64,000 bases of DNA from Pseudanabaena sp. (GTDB lineage: Bacteria; Cyanobacteriota; Cyanobacteriia; Pseudanabaenales; Pseudanabaenaceae), in NCBI GenBank assembly GCA_003249015.1, contig QBLS01000003.1:1-64000 (forward strand), in the 5' to 3' direction. The notes below the pieces were generated by a model. The model was not told the DNA's origin, made no database searches, and saw nothing but the letters and a program-made list of their open reading frames with translations. The translations under genes and the position numbers were made by a program. Positions 61,419 to 64,000 of the stretch are shown piece after piece. Each line of letters opens with the position of its first letter. Position 1 is the first letter of the stretch.

Positions 61419-61493
61419 GCCTTCACACCTTAAAAAGATTGAATTTACCGTGAGCAAAAAGAAAACTTAAACAGAAAATCTACATCATCCCAA

Positions 61494-61535
61494 AAACTAA
61501 CAAATGTCAGTCAATTCAAATGTATTAGTTATTAC
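61494..61535 (-). promoter_or_regulatory. NtcA-type promoter of the BMP transporter operon
   Basis: GTA-N8-TAC occupies 61522-61535. On the minus strand TAGTTT (61494-61499, TAN3T) lies 22 bases downstream, the class II NtcA spacing. The gene starts at 61418. The box overlaps the spacer directly next to a long hairpin at 61538. Confidence 0.7.
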
Positions 61536-61537
61536 CG

Positions 61538-61598
61538 CGAACTAGGAATAATTTTGAAAGCGTTGCAAAGCAACGCTTTCAAAATTATTCCTAGTTCG
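61538..61598. repeat. Long perfect palindrome next to the NtcA box
   Basis: CGAACTAGGAATAATTTTG and its complement enclose AAAGCGTTG-CAAAG-CAACGCTTT. The total stem exceeds 25 bp. It could insulate the transporter promoter from porin read-through. Confidence 0.85.
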
Positions 61599-61622
61599 TT
61601 TGATCGTGAATTGCTGTAAATA

Positions 61623-61651
61623 CAAAAGGGCGTGCTTGGCACACCCTTTTG
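61623..61651 (-). terminator. Terminator of the porin gene
   Basis: CAAAAGGG-C-GTG and CAC-CCTTTTG around CTTGGCA, 21 bases past the porin stop. Confidence 0.75.
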
Positions 61652-61672
61652 CATTTCAAGGACTAGGCAGCA

Positions 61673-63421
61673 TTAGAAGCTAAATACTGCTTGTAAATTA
61701 CCAACAAAAATAGTGGGGTTACTGCTGAAGTTGTTAGCATTGAAAATGGTGTAGAAAGAAGGGACTAGAGAAATATTCTTCGTTACAGGTAAAACGTAAG
61801 AAAACTCTAGATCGTACTGTGTACCGCCATCACCAGCACCAGATATTAGAGAACTCTTGCCGCTAGTAAAGTTAAAGGGCATTCCGAAGGAAACCATCCC
61901 TAGAGCACCTTCTTTAAACAGATCGGGGAAAGCAGCACCAACTTGGAAAGTTTGGGTAACAACATTGCTAGAACCACCAATGGCTAAATTAATGTTGGTA
62001 GTGCTGTAGCCATAACGACCAAACAAGCCAAATCCTTTAGAAAGCAGCCAATCAAAGTTAGCTGCAAATACATCGGACTGAGCATTATTCGCACCTGCTA
62101 CTGTACCAGGAAGAGATGGTGTAAAGCCAACGCCGCCAACAAGACCACCACCAAAGCTAGCAAGATTTGTACGGCTATAAAGCAAGCGGAGCTTAAATGC
62201 ATCACTTGGTTTAAAGCCTAACTCGGCTGTCAATGCATTGTTACCACCGAACAATCCGCTTGAGGGCGATGCTGCGGAGGTTCCAGAAGGACCAGGACCA
62301 AATTCATTACTTTCTGACAAGTAACCAACTTTGAAGTCAAATTGGTTGCCTAGAGGAGTCATAAATACAGCACCAGCGCCACGCTTAGCATTGCTCAGCA
62401 ATGTGTTGTTGATCGAGTTAAAGCTAGTATTCCAAGGATAGATAAAGCGAATACCATCAAAGTACTTGTAGAAGTTGACGCGAGGACCAACAACTAAACT
62501 TGCTTTCTCAAATACAGGGAAAGTGTAAGATAACTCACGTAACACGAAAGTATTGGCTGCTGCTCCAGAGGTTTGATCTGTGAATGGAACACCAGTGGAA
62601 TTGAAGAAACCGCTATTAAGAGGTGTGTAAGCATTGAAAGGAGAATTGCCGTTACCGACAGCCAATTGTGTGACTAAAGAATCTTTACCTGTGAAAGATG
62701 TGTTCAGAGTCAGCCACACTAGCCCACTCATGGTGATATTTGGAGTTCTTGTAGTCGGAGTAGAGGTGGCTTCAGGAGTTCTAACTGCGTTGTTACCAGA
62801 AACACCCGTCACATTGAAGAAAGCGAGACCACTTAACTTGGTGGTGGTGGAGAATTGTTGTGCTTCGAGCTTGGCGGTCTTGGCATCGAGGGCATCAACA
62901 CGACCACGTAGGGTTGCTAGTTCAGCCGCAAACTCTTCTTGTAGCTTTTGCAAGGTGGCAAGATCTTCTTGAGATACCTTGTCGGCTAAACCTGCAGAGA
63001 TGATTTCGTTGATTTTGTCTAAGCAAGCATTTAGACCAGCAGCAAATTCATAACGGCTGGTAGCTTGGTTGCCACGGTAGGTGCTATCAGGATAGCCAGC
63101 GATACAGCCGTAGCGTTCGACAAGAGACTGCAATGCGGTGAATGCCCAGTCGGTAGGACGAACATCACTGAGCTGAGATACGGAAGTTACGTTTTGAGCA
63201 ACCGCTTTGGAGCTGTTTAGCTGACTGTTAATTGCGCGGATAGTCGCGGAATCACTGCTAGAAACCAGTTCTTTGCTAGGAGCAACTTCAATGGACTCGG
63301 AAGCCACAGACTGTGACGCGCTGGGCGCGATCACTTGCACTTGGGTCTCTGCGTTGACACTCGTAACCGAAGAAAGTAAACCTAAACCTAGCAACACTGA
63401 CAAACTATTAATTTTTTTCAT
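61673..63421 (-). CDS. SLH-domain outer-membrane porin (OprB family)
   Basis: A 582-residue outer-membrane porin of the cyanobacterial SLH/OprB type, often linked to iron or small-solute uptake. The signal peptide (INSLSVLLGLGLLSSVTSVNA) is followed by an SLH domain (DVRPTDWAFTALQSLVERYG and the later GYPDSTYRGNQATSRYEFAAGL, quoted in parts), a coiled segment (TLQKLQEEFAAELATLRGRVDALDA in parts EEFAAELATLRGRV) and a barrel with a final phenylalanine (LQAVFSF). The ATG at 63421 (MKKINSLSV) is preferred over 63442. SLH binds pyruvylated cell-wall polymer in this group. Confidence 0.93.
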   Translation of the reverse strand: MKKINSLSVLLGLGLLSSVTSVNAETQVQVIAPSASQSVASESIEVAPSKELVSSSDSATIRAINSQLNSSKAVAQNVTSVSQLSDVRPTDWAFTALQSLVERYGCIAGYPDSTYRGNQATSRYEFAAGLNACLDKINEIISAGLADKVSQEDLATLQKLQEEFAAELATLRGRVDALDAKTAKLEAQQFSTTTKLSGLAFFNVTGVSGNNAVRTPEATSTPTTRTPNITMSGLVWLTLNTSFTGKDSLVTQLAVGNGNSPFNAYTPLNSGFFNSTGVPFTDQTSGAAANTFVLRELSYTFPVFEKASLVVGPRVNFYKYFDGIRFIYPWNTSFNSINNTLLSNAKRGAGAVFMTPLGNQFDFKVGYLSESNEFGPGPSGTSAASPSSGLFGGNNALTAELGFKPSDAFKLRLLYSRTNLASFGGGLVGGVGFTPSLPGTVAGANNAQSDVFAANFDWLLSKGFGLFGRYGYSTTNINLAIGGSSNVVTQTFQVGAAFPDLFKEGALGMVSFGMPFNFTSGKSSLISGAGDGGTQYDLEFSYVLPVTKNISLVPSFYTIFNANNFSSNPTIFVGNLQAVFSF

Positions 63422-63615
63422 GCCATCACACCTTTTCACCAATTTTTCACCTGAGCCTTAGCTTGATCTCAACCAATAAACATTAATAAAATCACAAGAA
63501 TTCAAGAATATCTTGCGAATCACTTAATGCTTATTACTTAATTTTCAGGCTTATCACAACAGGTATAAAAAACCTAACAAAACTACTACTCAGTAATTGT
63601 ATTTAACAACACATT

Positions 63616-63966
63616 CTAATCCCAGTCATCACTCCAATCTCTATCAAAATCATCACCTTCTCGATTGTTTGTTTTGCTGAATTTATTCTTAATATTCTTT
63701 TGGGGAACACTTGATTGAGCCTTGGGAATCTTTGAGCCGATAGAGTTGGTGAAGGAAGGTATTGCGGCAACTTGGAAAGAAGTCATGAGGATATTGATGC
63801 AATTAGCTCCTAGCCCTATGCAGAAGAGTAGAAGTAAACCGATAGGAATTTTGATAGATTCAAAGGATAAGAACTTAACAGTTACTAGGTTAATATTTTG
63901 ACTTGAAAAAACAGCTAATCCTATGGATGAAGCCCAGAGTAGAACATAAAATATCAGACGAAGCAT
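63616..63966 (-). CDS. LapA-domain membrane protein
   Basis: A 116-residue membrane protein with two helices (YVLLWASSIGLAVFSSQN and IPIGLLLLFCIGLGANCI) joined by VNLVTVKFLSFESIK-type beta turn (seen as NLVTVKFLSFESIKIP), the layout of LapA/DUF1049 proteins. The C-terminus is hydrophilic and ends in the acidic, tryptophan-containing DFDRDWSDDWD, seen in cyanobacterial members. Related proteins assist lipopolysaccharide or envelope assembly in other bacteria; the role here is unknown. It is followed by the porin on the same strand. Confidence 0.85.
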   Translation of the reverse strand: MLRLIFYVLLWASSIGLAVFSSQNINLVTVKFLSFESIKIPIGLLLLFCIGLGANCINILMTSFQVAAIPSFTNSIGSKIPKAQSSVPQKNIKNKFSKTNNREGDDFDRDWSDDWD

Positions 63967-64000
63967 GATTTTTCCTAGGATTTAAGATATTTACCAAACT

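Noticed and set aside
1-64000. CRISPR arrays, tRNA, rRNA, tmRNA genes
   Set aside because: Looked for direct repeats with regular spacers and for tRNA T-arm motifs in the intergenic regions; none seen. The many inverted repeats are hairpins without spaced direct-repeat arrays.

Overview
The window is cyanobacterial chromosome. It carries the large magnesium-chelatase subunit ChlH, a phycoerythrin-type phycobilisome linker, an SLH-domain porin of the cyanobacterial OprB type, a LapA-like protein, an FtsH protease and a second-type ClpS. The HIP1 octamer GCGATCGC recurs throughout. The phycoerythrin linker and the very many GC-cored hairpins suggest a thin filamentous cyanobacterium of the Pseudanabaena type; the genus is inference.

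Layout: 1-1.6 kb is a small accessory patch (three small acidic or orphan ORFs and an antitoxin-like protein). 1.7-5.7 kb is chlH. 6.2-9.9 kb holds a site-2-protease-like protein without its HExxH motif, a conserved cyanobacterial protein bracketed by two inverted copies of one hairpin element, and a membrane protein. 10-16.9 kb is mostly housekeeping (sugar transferase, holA, aroB, infC with a consensus promoter) plus a lipoprotein and a Ser/Thr kinase. 16.9-18.3 kb pairs a PCP_red mini-protein with a Rieske oxygenase. 19-20.6 kb has two membrane proteins. 21.1-25.3 kb has two related small secreted proteins followed by a large outer-membrane-barrel-like protein, the best candidate here for an undescribed system. 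25.2-29.5 kb has dusA, a glycosyltransferase, an EamA exporter and a small hypothetical gene, separated by miniature elements.

30.1-36.2 kb is a complete Nit1C-type cluster: flavoprotein, Sll0783/MSMEG_0572-family protein, nitrilase, an extra NTF2-like protein, radical SAM protein, N-acyltransferase and AIR-synthase-like protein. A near-ideal NtcA promoter precedes the core operon, so nitrogen-starvation induction is expected. 36.1-48.7 kb is mixed (B12/radical SAM protein, clpS, cNMP-binding protein, mobA, ftsH, glycosyltransferase, two signalling kinases, phzF-like gene, lipoprotein, dihydroorotase). 48.9-50.6 kb holds an RHH/nucleotidyltransferase pair resembling a toxin-antitoxin operon and a decayed DNA cytosine methyltransferase fragment. 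50.6-54.9 kb has a sensor kinase, a cupin protein and a CcdA plus two-thioredoxin operon. 55.2-56.9 kb has a CpcD-domain protein and the CpeC-like linker. 57.2-57.9 kb is rpmI-rplT. 58-61.5 kb is a BMP-type ABC transporter (binding protein and two permeases, no ATPase) behind a second NtcA-type promoter. 61.7-64 kb is the porin and LapA-like gene, with the window ending upstream of the latter.

Most intergenic spaces contain perfect hairpins. They fall into several miniature-element families in which the core and ends are conserved but the middle arms differ from copy to copy while staying self-complementary. Coordinates and alignments were made by eye; no database search was run.
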